NCBI GenBank assembly: GCA_003024785.1
Contig: PUQB01000032.1
Coordinates: 62,001 to 126,000 of the forward strand
Reading direction: 5' to 3'
Source of the DNA: Selaginella tamariscina
Lineage: Eukaryota > Streptophyta > Lycopodiopsida > Selaginellales > Selaginellaceae
Length of the DNA: 64,000 bases
Part shown: positions 46,117-58,931 of the stretch, in pieces
Numbering within the stretch: position 1 is the stretch's first letter
Layout of the letters: each line of letters opens with the position of its first letter
Notes under the pieces: model-generated
Database searches by the model: none
Told to the model about the DNA's origin: nothing
Seen by the model: the letters and a program-made list of their open reading frames with translations, nothing else
Position numbers and translations under genes: made by a program

Positions 46117-46560
46117 CTTCCCAAAACCGAGACTAGAACCTATATAAGATCTTTCACCGACCTACTGACCTCGAATCCACGGCGCCGTTTTCCAGCATCA
46201 TGAGATTCATCGAATTCCAAAGGCCGAACTTTCACCGATCTACTGACCTATATGAAGCGATTGACTCCGCGGCGCCGTGATCCTGCACGAGACCCCCAAG
46301 CGCTTCATCCAATTGCGCAGTCCGAGCTCGATCTGTGCGCCGGTAATGGAGATCTGTGAAGAACCCTAGCTGCGCCTTGTGTGGGCGCTCTGAAGAACAC
46401 AAACAAAATGCGTGTGAAAGTTTAACCTGCCACCGTTGGATAAAAGCTTTCGACGGTCTAGATTTCAGCCACGATCTGAACGTGAGCCGTTGGATGGGAA
46501 GCGAGTTTTCACCCGTCCGATCATGGACATGTATGAATGTTAAACAGCAATAAAGGCTAA
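46117..46560 (-). promoter_or_regulatory. GC-rich 5' flank of the TM9SF gene with an imperfect repeat
   Basis: The segment is markedly more GC-rich than the surrounding DNA, as expected of a promoter/5' UTR. It holds two imperfect direct repeats, each starting ctttcaccga(c/t)ctactgacc and each followed by cggcgccg (about 46149-46190 and 46230-46280). No core element can be assigned with confidence. An open frame at 46356-46553 (plus) starts here but shows no known domain. Confidence 0.45.
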
Positions 46561-48605
46561 AGCAAAATTAATTAAGGGCATTAGAAGGGTAACGTTTAGA
46601 TGAGCAGATTCTAAGAATATGCTACAAAATATCCAGGGCTTCCCTCGGCTGTCTCACACATGAATTCAAATTTGTGTATATGGTTGAGTTGGAATTTAGA
46701 AGTTTATATTGACCTTTATATGTATGCACGTTTATTTTAGTGTGTGTCATATATTTAAATTTATCTATACACATGTACATACACATTATATATAAGTCTT
46801 ATACATATAAGGCGATGGGAATGTTATAAATATAATATATGCCAGTCTCTTATACACACACACACACATATACATAGATATATATATTTGCGTGTGTATA
46901 TACTAGAACATATCTATACTTATAACACTTGCATGGTACGTACAATATGTTATATGTATTTTGATTTAGTTTGCAACCTTGTATTCTATATATCTTATGC
47001 CATACATATAGTTATATTTTTAATTATTAGGAAATTGTTAATTATAAGAAAACGAGCTTGGTGATATATAAAATATATTTATAATTTTATAGAACTGTAT
47101 ATTTTTAAAATAATAATCATATAATTATTATTTCCTAAATAAATTTATGCACATGTAAAACACATTTGTATTATGGTGGAAAATAGCATTTAACATTTAA
47201 TCACACATATATTATATTTTAAAGACATTGTACCTATAATAAACAACACAAATGTATATTCATGTTGAGGTTTAACAGTGGAACGTATATTTTAGTCTTT
47301 TATTCGACTTTAACATATTATTTTAATAATAAACACATGTTCTTATTCTAATGGACGTTTAACATGTTAAATGATATATTATTTAATAACATAAACACCA
47401 CATACAAAAAAAATGCAAATATCTTAATTTTTTTAAACATAAAATACTTTTAACATTATTTAAATAACATATAGAAAAATTTTAAAAAAAACTTGTATAT
47501 ACTAAGAATCTAAATAATGAAGAATTGTCTCTTATATGAAGTAACAGAATTTAAATAAACACACATATGTCAAAGTTTAATATTAAAATTAATTATTCTT
47601 TAAAAAATTAGAATTTCTTAAGGAATGTTTAAAACTAGAATAAATTTAGCCATTGAACTTAATATATTATATAACATTGCTATAATAAGTTAAACTAAAC
47701 ACAATTATGTCAACCTTTAAGATTTAAATTAGTCTTTTAAAGATTAATTATTTCTTAAAAAATCTAGAACTAAAATACCTTTGAACTAAAATATATTCTT
47801 AATATATATTACATCATTGCTATTATTACTGGAATACTTCTATTTTAGTTATTTCAATTTCCAAATCTCCTCACCTTAAATATATGATTATTTTATGATT
47901 AATACTTTTAAAATAAATTTAAGGTAGCAAAACAAAATTTGGTTTTTCCACTTATGTGTGAAATAATAAACGTTTTAATAGTATTATTTGCAGTAGACTC
48001 AAAAACATATATATTCTAATTAGATAGTTTAGATTTTCTTTAAACTTCAAATTCTAATTTAAAAGTATTAATTATAAAAAATTAAACATCTTAATAATAT
48101 CTTGGATATAAATACCAATAAATACAATTTCAACATTAAAATTCGTTCAAAAAATTTTAAGTGGTGATGAAAGATAGATTTTTATTGGACAATATTTGAT
48201 TTTGTTTCACCATTAAACTTTATTTAAAGATTTTGCTAATTATAATTTATTTTTATGATTAAAGAGGTTTGGTTTCACTTTAATTTAACTAATGTGTTCT
48301 CAAATGTGTTATTTATTTAAATTATATGTTAAAGTTGTTTCATATAAGAGAAAATGTTACATGATTTAAATTAATAATGTGTGTGATTTATGGATTAATG
48401 TGTTTAATATATATATATATGTGTGTGTTAAAATGAAACTAAGTTATTTATTATTTAAAGCTTTAAAATAAATTTATATGAAATATACATAAATTTTGTT
48501 AAATAATAATAATTATATTAAATCAATAATTATTTTTCAAGTTATTACATCATATAGATACCGGACTAATCCAATAATGGGAGGCATATGTCCTTAGGGA
48601 GTAGG
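46561..48605. other. AT-rich non-coding stretch
   Basis: No gene, LTR or structured repeat was recognised. There are short AC and AT runs near 46853-46885 and 48410-48428. Confidence 0.5.
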
Positions 48606-50680
48606 GTTATATAGTTTTATCTTTTATACGTGTGTGTGTGTGTTATTGTTGATATTAAAAGTAATAATGGGATTATCATATTCAAATATAAATCTTAGTG
48701 TTGATTTAATTACTAAAATTTATAATTTACATTTTAAAATCAACATAATGTTATTAATGTCATTATGACTTCTTTTCATAAATGTGTTCATTTCTTTTTT
48801 TTTTCCAATTATTTTTGTTCTTAAATGCTTTTAATGATATTAATAAAATATAGAGATTCTTTAAAAATATGTGAATATTTAGTTAATTTAAAAAAAATTG
48901 AATTCATAAACTCAACTTAAAACTTTTTACTAAAGTATACGTGTCAAATTGTTTTATGTTGTGTAATTGTCATAATATTATAGTTATTATAATTATGATT
49001 TATATTCATAATGTAAATTTGTGTTTTGATTATTTAATTATTAATTGCATCGTAAATAAGGATTAATGATAATCATAATTTTTTCATGTGGTACTAACTA
49101 CTTATTAATGAAGTTATTAAATAATTACTTAACTTATGCACGATCTTTATGATTTTAGAATTATTTAATTTAATTACGGAACTCGAACGCAATAGTTTAT
49201 TTAAATATTACACTACAATAATTATTCTTCAATTTGCAAAAGTTAAATGGATGTAATGAAATAATATATTAAAGTTATATTAAATAAATGTTATTAAGAT
49301 TTCACAATATTTTGAAATAAAATATATCAAATTTATCTCAACTAAGTAATAACCTCTCATTTATGGTTATTGACATTGAAGATTTGACATGTAATAACTG
49401 ACAAATTCAATGCTCAAGTTAAATATAATTGATGTGATTCAAAAATAAAATAAGTTAATTAATTGTGTGTCATTTAGGTGATGGTTGTATTCTTATAAAG
49501 ATATTAATAATTCAAATAAGAATTAAAACGACGTTAGATTGTAACATGGATATTAATAAAGAAAATAACATTAATCATTAAAAGAGGTGTTTTCATTAAT
49601 TTCAAGATTTGACATAGTAATTTATAGTTTTACTATATAATAAACGATAAATGATGACAATAATCATTAATTTCTAAAAACTTTATATTAGAAATTATTT
49701 ATTTTTATTATGTGGTCATCACAAGTTGCATCAATATTAACATTCAAAATAAAATCAATTATATTTGAGATAAAGTCAATTATAACATTCACCTTAAATA
49801 TAAAAGCATAATGAAACTTTCACTTGAGTATTAAACTTATTAGTATTGTAAATGTATATAGAAGTAAAAATCTACAAAGTTGATAATAATAAAATTCTTA
49901 TGCAATTAAGTTTTGAAAAAAAAATAAAATATATTATAAAATATTTCTTATTTATGTACATAAATAATAAATATATAATTTTTTCCTTTTTAAAAATTTG
50001 ATACCAGAAGAGATTGCAACCGAATATTCGGAAGTGGATTGAACTAATAATTACTAGACGTTTAACAAGTTAATGCGTTAACTAGGTTATTATAGTGAGA
50101 ATCTTTAATTCTTAATTGAATCCTAACATCATAAGGTTATATAAGAAATAAACATGTTTTCTTTGTCGAAATTTTATAATATTTACTATTGAAGAATTAA
50201 GTAATTATAGTACAAATTTACATTATAAATATGAATTACAATTATAGTAACTATAATGTTATAACAATTACACTATAAAACAACTTGACTTCTGTATGTT
50301 TTAAAAAAAAAAGATTCAAATTGAGTTTTTACTTGATTTTTATGGATTTAAAATATTTTTTTTTATTAAGTTTATAAGTAAATATTTATATATTCTTAAA
50401 GAATCTTTATGTTCTACTAATATCATTAAACAAATTAAGAAAACAAAGTAACAACATAAAAAACATAATTTAAGTAAAAAACAATAATAATGACTTCATA
50501 ATGGCATTAATGACATTATCATTAATTTCAAAATGTAAGTTCATAAAATTTAGTATTTAATCAACACTAAGATTTATATTTAAATATGAAAATTCCATTG
50601 TTACTTTTAAAACCAACAATATGACTTTAATATGAACATAATATATATATATTATATGTAAAATAAAACTATAACATAGA
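48606..50680. mobile_element. AT-rich inverted-repeat structure (fold-back or long-TIR element candidate)
   Basis: Two arms, about 48610-49030 and 50205-50680, are reverse complements of one another along more than 400 bp, with scattered mismatches and small gaps (for example aaatataaatcttagtgttg in arm 1 matches the reverse complement near 50565). The ~1.2 kb between them has no open frame. Long inverted arms occur in fold-back and Mutator-like elements. No target duplication could be fixed because the outer edges fade. Confidence 0.65.
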
Positions 50681-50727
50681 GTTTAAAATAAGAAAATACA
50701 CTCTTTTTTAATATTTGAATTTACATA

Positions 50728-52431
50728 TGTAATGTCAGAGTTTTAACCCAAAGGGCCAACACGTGGCAACACGTGGCTGCCAGGTGGCCATTCGGCGTCA
50801 TCACCCTATGTGAGCAACACTAAGTTTCCCAGAACAACCCTAACAACCCCTAGGGTTAGACTCTAATGCCCAAGTGGACAAGAGACTTAGGGTTTAGCCT
50901 AAGTCTCCCTAGAATGTCTGCCCTTAGAACCCTTGAGGGATAACCCTAGTTGACTTAGGGTCTTGCCCTAGAAGACCTAGACAGGCTCATGCCCTAACCC
51001 CCATCAAGGAGATGTGTGTTCCACACATACCCCTGGACAGAGCTAAGGCATCGTCACTTACCCCTTGAGGAATCACCCTCATCCGAGTACAACCCCTTTA
51101 GGGCGACAAGGGGTACCCTGAACCACGACTAACCCCTAAGGGTTTGAGTGGCCAAGTTATACCCTAGACCTAGGGCTATACTTAGTGAGGACAGTGTGCG
51201 TGTAGGCGGACACGAGTGTTCTGCTAAGCAAACTCCCTAAGGCTAGGTTTGGGATAACCCTAAGCACATGACCTTGCGAGTGCCTCACGAAAGGGCTCTG
51301 CTAACATGTTTAGGTTGTTCAACCCTTGAATTCCAAGGAGAACACTCCCCTAGCCAAGTGTGCCAAAGCACACCTAGTTATGAGACCTAACCTCCTTGAG
51401 TGGATGCCCAAGGCTTAGCACCCTAGCGCAAGCACAAGCATGCCTGTTTGTCAGAGTATCCAACCCCTTGGCGACAAGCCCATGACATAACCCCAAAGGG
51501 CATGCCTCGGGCGTTGTATCGTGTGACGTTTAGCCCAGTGTCACATCTCCATGTGACATTGCCTTCCCCGATGTGGGCTATCATGCCATAGCCCTTAGAT
51601 TCAAGAGTTGCACCAAGTGCCACAAACGTGGCTTTAAATGCCAACTCTAGAACCCCTCAATTATCCTCAAGACCCGATAAGGAAACCCTTGTCAATCAAA
51701 ACCCACAACCACAGTTGGACAAAGACACGAACGTGCCCTGGTTAGCTGTGAGTGTTGCTCTTAGCTTGACGTGGAGGAGGAGGCTGGAGACAAGCCTCAA
51801 CCTCTGCCTCTTGGAACGTGCATTCCGACAAGACCTCCCAGGCATGGATTCGCCAACGTTAAGGGTAGCTACCCCGAAGGTGGGACGTACCCCTGGCATC
51901 TGGAAGTTAGGGGGCACAACAGAGGGTTGTGCCTTAACGACACAAGCTAGAGCTTGCACCGGCAGAAGAGCAACGAACTCAGTCATGAACCCAGGAGCTC
52001 CCACTACTACTACCTTATTTATGTGACAGAGGCCCCCCCCCCTGTTTTCCTGTTTACATAAGTGGGCTAGCACTGAAATCTCATTCCCAGAGGAAATATA
52101 CTTGGTGAGTTATCCATCGACCCCTAAACCCTAACCTGTCAAACCTAGGGGTATTTCTAAGCATATCCGACATGCCGAACTCATCGGAACTAGCCATTAA
52201 TCCAACCGGGACACGAAAAACGAAGGTAAGAGTTTTCTAGAAGGTAAGTGCTACCTTCGCTTAGAGTTTCTCGAGATATCTAAGGACAGCCGGCCGGACT
52301 ACCCTAAACACCTAAGTGCACTAAGGGGGCTGTTTCTCACTACATCTAGGGCTTGTCAACATAGTACAGTAGGTAACAACAGTCAACGTCCAAAGTAAAG
52401 AGGAGTCATAGTAAAAAACTATGACATGTAA
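50728..52431 (-). mobile_element. L-family solo LTR with exact TGTAA duplication
   Basis: The LTR is 50733-52426 (1694 bp), starting TGTCAGAG and ending TATGACA, with TGTAA on both sides (50728-50732 and 52427-52431). It aligns over its whole length with L1 (7928-9602). The strand follows the polypurine-tract evidence at L1. A solo LTR with a clean duplication indicates recombination between the two LTRs of a once complete element. Open frames inside, such as 51628-52026, have no family match and are not maintained in L1. Confidence 0.9.
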
Positions 52432-52479
52432 AATAGCTAAAGTCAAAATATATTAATACTATTTTTTATGTGTGATGAC

Positions 52480-52870
52480 TGTCACAGCCGAAGCCAATAA
52501 CAGAACATAAGCGAAATCGTTTTAGTGAAGAAGAAAAAATAAAAAAGAAAATACTAATTATTGATTGGCCAACAACTGATGTTGAACCGAAATGCTAAAA
52601 CTTAATCCTAGCCTTCTTTATATATTAAAACCTGGTGTCTATGGACCACCAATATAAATCTGAATATGGATTTCTAGTTCTAAATTTGAATATGCATATC
52701 TGATTCTGAATCTTAATCTGGATCATCAATTCCTTATCCTAGAATATTTAAAGGAAATATTATATAGAATATACAAGAATCATCATAAACTTATAATATT
52801 TGAAAGGAATATTAATGTTGGCATATACCAGCATCAACATCAACTTGGTATATTCTGGTGGTTTATGACA
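52480..52870 (-). repeat. Element E 3' LTR
   Basis: 391 bp, starting tgtcacagccgaagcc and ending ggtttatgaca; homologous to 61563-62013. The minus-strand chromodomain-like end (EHVENLGNAQQAIATS) reads into its right border. Confidence 0.8.
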
Positions 52871-52984
52871 CCATCTCCCTCTTCCCATGAGTCTAACCAA
52901 AGGGGATGTAGCAATTGCTTGTTGAGCATTACCCAAGTTCTCCACATGCTCCTAAGTGATCACTAAGGCGAGATCCTGCAAACG

Positions 52985-53457
52985 ATAAGGATAATCTAAC
53001 CCAAAGGTGGGACGTATCCTTGTCGTGTGGAAGTTAGGGTGCATAACAAAAGGTTGCACCTTGATAACATAAGCTTAACTTGCATCGGTAGGAGGTTAAC
53101 GAGCTCTTTTTTAAACATAGAAAAGATGCCTAAACCCTAACCCTAAACCTAACCCCGGGGGTGGAGTTAAAGTAACCCTAGGGTCAGGTCAACCCTAAGG
53201 GTGTCCCTAACCCTTTTTGATAAGTTGTACCAGAAAACCTAATGTCAAATCGAGGGAGAGTTTTTTACAAGGTAAGTTCTAGCTTTGCCTAGAGTTTCCT
53301 GCAAATACCTAATGACATCTGGCTAGACCATCATTAAATACCCAAGTGCACTAAGCGGGTCGTTTCCTACTAATCTAGGGTTTGTCACACAACTTGGTAG
53401 GTAACAACAGTCAAACCCCAAAGTAAAGGGTTGAGTCATAGTAAAAACTATGATAAG
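52985..53457 (-). repeat. L-family LTR fragment inside element E
   Basis: It matches the last third of the L LTR, from the ggtgggacgtatcc block to the terminal gtaaaaactatgat. It carries a telomere-like run (cctaaaccctaaccctaaac near 53129). It is truncated at its left side. Confidence 0.75.
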
Positions 53458-54581
53458 GAAGGTTAGTGATGAAATCCATAGAGATTAACTTATAAGGATT
53501 AGTTGGAATCGACAATGACTGAAGCAACCCGTATAGATGATGGCGAGGGGCCTTAAACCAACTACAAACATCACAAGTGTGAATGAAATTTGCAACATAC
53601 CTTTAAAGTTAAGGCCATTAGTAATCCTTAGTAACCAACTCAAATGTCTTGTGGGTGCCAAAATGTTCAGCAACATGACTATCATAACAATCCTGCAACA
53701 CTCAAAAATGACATGGGCCATTCAGAATATAAACAAGATTGTTATAAAGTAGCAACCCGTCTTGGAACTTGAATTAGTTGTAGTTACTAAGATTATATTA
53801 GGAACTAGTCTAAGAGCTCGAGGCTCTTTCAGAAGCAATATGATTCATAACATCCTGAGCAACTAAATCTGTTGGTAGTGCCACACAAACCATGTCAAGA
53901 ATAATAGAATCCATTGGAGCTTACCTCTCCTCAGTAACCATCAACTTCAATCGATCTAATCCAAGAAGAACCTACTGTTGTTGGTCAAATGTTGGGTCAC
54001 CAAGAGAGGAGCCAAGTAGGACCTCGGGACAGAGCATTTGTGTTACCATGTTGCGAACCTAGTTAATATGTAATGACAAAGTTAAACCTAACTAAGAACT
54101 AGGCCCAATGAAATTGTCGACGACTCAAAACTCTTGGCGAGTAAAAGTACATGAGATTCTTATGGTCATTGTAGACTATGACTTAGTGTGGAGAACCCTC
54201 CAAAAAGTGCCTCTATTCTTCAAACGAATCTACAATAACCAAAAGCTCATTATCATGTACTTCATAATTAATCTTTGGTGCGAGAAACTTGTGAAAGTAA
54301 AATGCTATCGGGTGGAGTTGACCATCTTCACCAACCTAGGACAATATGCTACCCAATGCAAAGTCCAATGCATCAGCCTCGATGACAAAAGGTTTGTTAA
54401 GATTCGAATAAGCTAATATTGGAGCAAACGTGAAGGTGACATTAAAGGCAAATTCCACCTCTAGTGTACACACAAATGGCTTATCCTTCTGTGTGAGTTT
54501 GATGAATGGTAGTACAATTTTGGAATAGTCCATGATAAATTTGCGGTAGAAATTGGCAAAGCCGAGAAAACACTGACCATC
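53458..54581 (-). pseudogene. Element E RNase H and integrase remnant
   Basis: The segment 54581-54336 gives the RT-RNase H joint (CFLGFANFYRKFIMDYSKIV, KPFVIEADALDFALGSILS). Integrase remnants follow near 53600-53460 (FIHTCDVCSWFKAPRHHLYG, LISMDFITNLP). Stops separate the pieces. Confidence 0.75.
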
Positions 54582-55183
54582 TGTTAAAGGTAAAATATTA
54601 GGAGCATAGGACATCCTACTGTAGAGAGAATAAGGGTAGGAAGTTCTGTAGTAAGCATGGAAGGGAAAGGCTGTGAAGGAGGAAAATCCTTACCGAGAGG
54701 AAAAGGTGCGTAAGGAAAAGGAAAGAAAGGCTGTGAAGGAAAAATCCTTACCGAAGGAAAAGGTGAAAGGAAAAGGAAAAGGAAAGGATGACGTGGCGAG
54801 AGGAAGGGTAGTTAAGGGTAGTTAGGGCAAAGGAGAAGGGGTCTCCAGAAGGGTCTCCACAAGAAGTTCTAACAGGAGAGAGGGTCTCCATTTTTCAGCA
54901 GGAGATAAGGTTCTCTACACTTTGTCTTTGTATTCATGTTAGTAATGAAAGGTGCATATTATAAGATCTTGTGTGTATGTGTGTACTCTCAATGAATGGA
55001 TCTAACAAGGCAATAGCCAAAATCCGTTCTTGCCCTTGACTTTGGAGACCAGTCATTGTGGCTGGAGAAGTTTTAATATATAGATATATTGAGAGTTGAG
55101 AAAGAAAGGTGTAGCCTTTCTTAAAGGTTAGGAGAAGGAAACAGGTTAAAAGGAAAAGGTGAGGCCGGTTTTCCTGTTTAACA
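54582..55183 (+). repeat. Element F 5' LTR
   Basis: 602 bp. Relative to LTR2 it carries an extra partial copy of a ~55-bp block (gaaaatccttaccga...aggaaaagg), seen as two copies at about 54683-54790, while LTR2 has one. Confidence 0.92.
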
Positions 55184-55499
55184 TTGGCGACCACGGAGGG
55201 ATTTCGCCATTGCAGTGTTAGCATTCATTGAGAAAAGAGGCTAAAAAGATAGAAATTCTCATTCTGAAAAAGGCTCAGAAGGTGTAGAGCCGGATGTGTA
55301 AAGGAGAAGGAATGAATGGAACCGTGGAGGAACCATCGTCCTGATCCAGCCTTAGCTGATCAAGGAACCAAAGGCAGGCCAATAGAGTGGCTGCCCAACA
55401 GCAACCTGAAACTGACGAAAATAGACGTCAAAATATCCTTGGCAAGATAGTAGAGGATATTGCAGAAACAATACAGAAATCTGAGGCTGATCCAGAGAA

Positions 55500-56279
55500 T
55501 TGGAGGCAGTATCAAACAGCTGGTTTAGAGGAACTGTGAGAGGAGGAGTGCCTGTTCATATACCGAGATTGCAAGGAGAAGGATCTCCTGAGAACTCCCG
55601 AAGAGGAAGGGAGGAAGGTGTAAGAGGAAATACACCAGAGCAAAGGGTTATTACAAATATGGCACTTTTCCCGGGAATGTTTGGGGGTACGGTGATGTAT
55701 CCCACATTCTCTGCAGGAAAGAAAGAAAATCCGAAAAGGCACTTACAACAGTTTGAAGAGGTAGTAAAACTGTATAAGGTGACGGATGCAGAAAGGCTGC
55801 TTATATTTCCACATACATTGAAAGGAAATGCCTCTGACTGGTATTATGATTTAGAAAAGGAAGTCAGAGAGATTATCAGAAGGTTACTGATGCATTTAAG
55901 GAATATTTCAGAAAGGAGGAATTGCCGGAGGAACATTTAGAGAAGTTAAGGACTATCCTTCAAGGCAAAACAGAAAAGATAGATGAATATACACACCGTT
56001 TTAAGAAACATGAGAAAAAGTGTAAGGCATATGTAAGATGGATGCCTTATTGCAATGGTATAAGCAAGGGTTGCTAAAACCATATAGAGATCTAGCACTT
56101 ACTATCAATGAAAAGGATAGAGAGGATCTCATTAATCAATTAAAAATATATGAGAAGAAGAGAAGGCAAATAGAAAAGATTGCAGAAGGAAAGCTGAAAG
56201 TATATGGAAGAAAGGAAGAATCCTCTGATGAAGAGGAAGAGGAAGCTGATGTAGTAAAAGTTCGAAAATATCCATAGAT
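55500..56279 (+). pseudogene. Element F gag
   Basis: From the Met at 55500 the frame reads a linker, then the capsid part (FEEVVKLYKVTDAERLLIFP, HTLKGNASDWYYDLEKEVRE). Near 55870 one base is lost, and the family-like continuation (VTDAFKEYFRKEELPEEHLE, KIDEYTHRFKKHEKKC) lies in the next frame. A further shift near 56035 leads to the frame 56038-56277 (LLQWYKQGLLKPYRDLALTI) with an acidic end. LTR-element Gag forms the particle that packages the RNA. Confidence 0.82.
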
Positions 56280-56319
56280 GAGAAAGCATTGGCTCAAATG
56301 ATGAAAACTTTAAAGGAAT

Positions 56320-57081
56320 GACAGTTAAAGAAGAGAAAAGGGTGTGCACTAAATGTAACAATCCGGGCCATACGGTGGAGGAATGTAGGCTGCAATTGCC
56401 TACATGCCAAATCTGCGGAAAGGAAGGACATGTAGCCCGAAACTGCAGACATTTCCTGAACCAGAATGTGGTATAGAGAGAGAAAGGAGAATGGATGAAC
56501 GTCCACCTCCTAGAAGGTTCCCACCTAACAGGAATCGTGGGAATGATAGGAATGATAATGCTATTCCTTATGAGAACAGGAACAATATATATGGCAGAAG
56601 GAATGAAGTTCCTTATCAGAATAGGAACAGTGGATATTATGAGAGAAGGAATGATGTTCCTTACGAAATTAGAGAGGAAAGGTATTATGCAGAGAAAAAT
56701 GGTCCATATAATGGACGACAGAAGATAGATCCTATAGAAAGAAATGATAAACAATATAGAGGAGAAGCAAGACCTTATCAAGGTCAAAGAGGCAGAAATG
56801 ATATAATCAAGGAAAATAGACAAGGACCACAGGGTAGGAATTTTCCTTCCCAGGTTTGTTATACATGTGGTGAAACAGGACATATCTCTAGGGAATGTCC
56901 TAGGCGGAATGTACAACCTCCTACTTCCACCAGAATGACTAATGTGCAGCCTACAACACGGCTTATTCAAATAGAGGAGGAAAAGGATGAGTATCCACCC
57001 GTTGCAAGGGCAGTTATAGCTCTTCAAGAGAAGAAGAAGGAATCCTCTTGTTATGGAGAAGGTGAGGTAGACTATTCCTAA
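56320..57081 (+). pseudogene. Element F nucleocapsid with three CCHC zinc knuckles
   Basis: Knuckle 1 is CTKCNNPGHTVEEC (56345-56386) and knuckle 2 is CQICGKEGHVARNC (56405-56446), both in one frame. A one-base shift follows. The frame 56404-57081 then carries a ~125-residue Arg/Asn/Tyr-rich linker with internal repeats of the type RRNEVPYQNRN / RRNDVPYE. Knuckle 3, CYTCGETGHISREC, follows at 56857-56898. All three have the full CX2CX4HX4C set for nucleic-acid binding. The distant third knuckle and the repeat-rich linker are unusual. Confidence 0.85.
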
Positions 57082-57384
57082 CAAGAAGGAGAGCTTGTTA
57101 CAGGAAAAGTAAACGAGCAGGAGCAGGATCCTGACCAGAAAGGTCAGACTGATAACGAATCAGAAGGTATAACAAAGGTGATATAGATAAAGGTGAACAA
57201 AGTTTTTCATTATTACCATTACATGATAAAACAATGGACTCCATGTATCACCAAGCTATAAATCAGGAATAAAGATTACGCTTGGACAGTTGATAAAGGT
57301 AGCTCCTTACATAAGAAACCAGATATTAAATGCATTAAGTTAGTTCAACAAACACCTTCACGTGAAGGATATACAGTTTGTAAA

Positions 57385-57585
57385 ATGGATAAGGAAGTAC
57401 TGTATGAAGGTGATTATGATGGACATTCCTTGCATCACAGTATATGTGGGAAGAATAAGTTAAAGAGAGTGTTAATAGATGGAGGTTCAGGTGTGAATTT
57501 TATTGAAGAAGGTGAATGTAAAAGGATGGGTTTAGGACCAATCCAACCTCCATTTAACCTTAAAATGGCTGATCAACAAGTGTAA
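57385..57585 (+). pseudogene. Element F aspartic-protease-like domain
   Basis: The frame contains LKRVLIDGGSGVNFIEEGEC and KRMGLGPIQPPFNLKMADQQ. A hydrophobic strand plus D-G-G-S fits the active-site loop of gypsy-type retropepsins, where DGGS variants are common in plants. The domain ends at a stop soon after. The next ~750 bp up to LTR2 has only short fragments and no polymerase motif. Confidence 0.65.
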
Positions 57586-58345
57586 GGTCACTAGCATAAT
57601 GAGAGGAGTCACTATCACAGTAAAAGGATTCAAATATAGGATATCCTTGCTTGTCCTACAAAAAAAAAAAGGATACTGTTTATACTATGTTCTTAGCCTA
57701 TGGATTAAGTCTGATAAGGTTATTCAGAATGGAAGAACAGGAAAGATGATGGTAGAAGAAGGAGAAGGAAAACCAATGATCTATAATCATACTAAAAGGT
57801 ATGTTAAAAAGGAAATCCGACCTCTTGTTTTAAAGGATATGATTGGTTTAATGGGCTAGATGACAGAAAGAGTAGAAATCCTGAAAACATATCCTATTTA
57901 AAGGTCTTAACATATATTGACCTTCACGTAGTGCTGAAAGGAAAGAAAACTGTTCAGCAGAAGGAAAACGACATACCTGATTACAGAAAAGTTTTATAAG
58001 GCAATCCTGTATAAGATTGATTTGCAGGAACAACCTTCAGAGTATACATATGTGTATACCAGATCCTTTAAAGCAAGTGAATATAAACACAGAAAAGAAG
58101 AAAGGAACATGAAGGAAAAACTATTCAGGAACAGGAAGAGAAAGCAAATCTGATCCTAAGGAACAAGATGCAGGAAAGCAAGTGCTGCAACTTAAGGTAT
58201 CAACTTCCAACCAAGAACTTAGGAAAGTGAAGAACAACTTTTGGAAGTATAAAGGAGAGAATCCACAGTACCATGAAGATCAACATCCAAAGGAAGGAAT
58301 AGGATAGTTGCCGTGAGGACACAGCAACGAATAAGGAGGGGGCAG

Positions 58346-58931
58346 TGTTAAAGGTAAAATATTAGGAGCATAGGACATCCTACTGTAGAGAGAATAAGGG
58401 TAGGAAGGTCTGTAGTAAGCATGGAAGGAAAGGCTGTGAAGGAGGAAAATCCTTACCGAGAGGAAAAGGTGAGTAAGGAAAAGGAAAAGGTAAAGGATGA
58501 CGTGGCGAGAGGAAGAGTAGTTAAGGGAGTTAGGGCAAAGGAGAAGGGTCTCCAGAAGGGTCTCCACAAGAAGTTCTAACCGGAGAGAAGGGTCTCCATG
58601 GTTATTCAGCAGGAGATAGAGGTTCTCTACACTTTGTCTCTTGTATTCATGTAGTAATGAAAGGTGCATATTAGAGAATCTTGTGTGTGTGTATGTCTAC
58701 TCTCAATGAATGGATCTAACAAGGCAATAGCCAAAATCCGTTCTTGCCTTTGACTTTGGAGACCAGTCATAGTGGCACTGGGAGAAGTCTGATATATATA
58801 CAGATATATTGAGAGTTGAGGAAGGAAAGGGTGTAGCCTTTCCTGTACGTTGTATGAAAGGTTTCCTGTCTGTGAGAAGGAAACAGGTTAAATAGGAAAA
58901 GGTGAGGCAGAGAGCCTTTTCTTGTTTAACA
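58346..58931 (+). repeat. Element F 3' LTR
   Basis: 586 bp, very similar to 54582-55183. The purine tract at 58332-58345 precedes it and the CCATC duplication follows. Confidence 0.92.

Noticed and set aside
46356..46553. Open frame of 65 codons upstream of the TM9SF gene with several Cys and Trp
   Set aside because: It starts in the GC-rich 5' flank, has no domain or splice context, and is as likely a chance frame in a promoter.
51628..52026. Open frame of 132 codons inside the L solo LTR
   Set aside because: The equivalent part of L1 (8760-9120) does not keep the frame; LTR sequence with GC-rich composition gives long chance frames.
56140..57084. 314-codon minus-strand frame opposite the element F nucleocapsid
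   Set aside because: It is the complement of the Arg/Asn-rich repeat linker; the plus strand has the zinc knuckles and the gag context.
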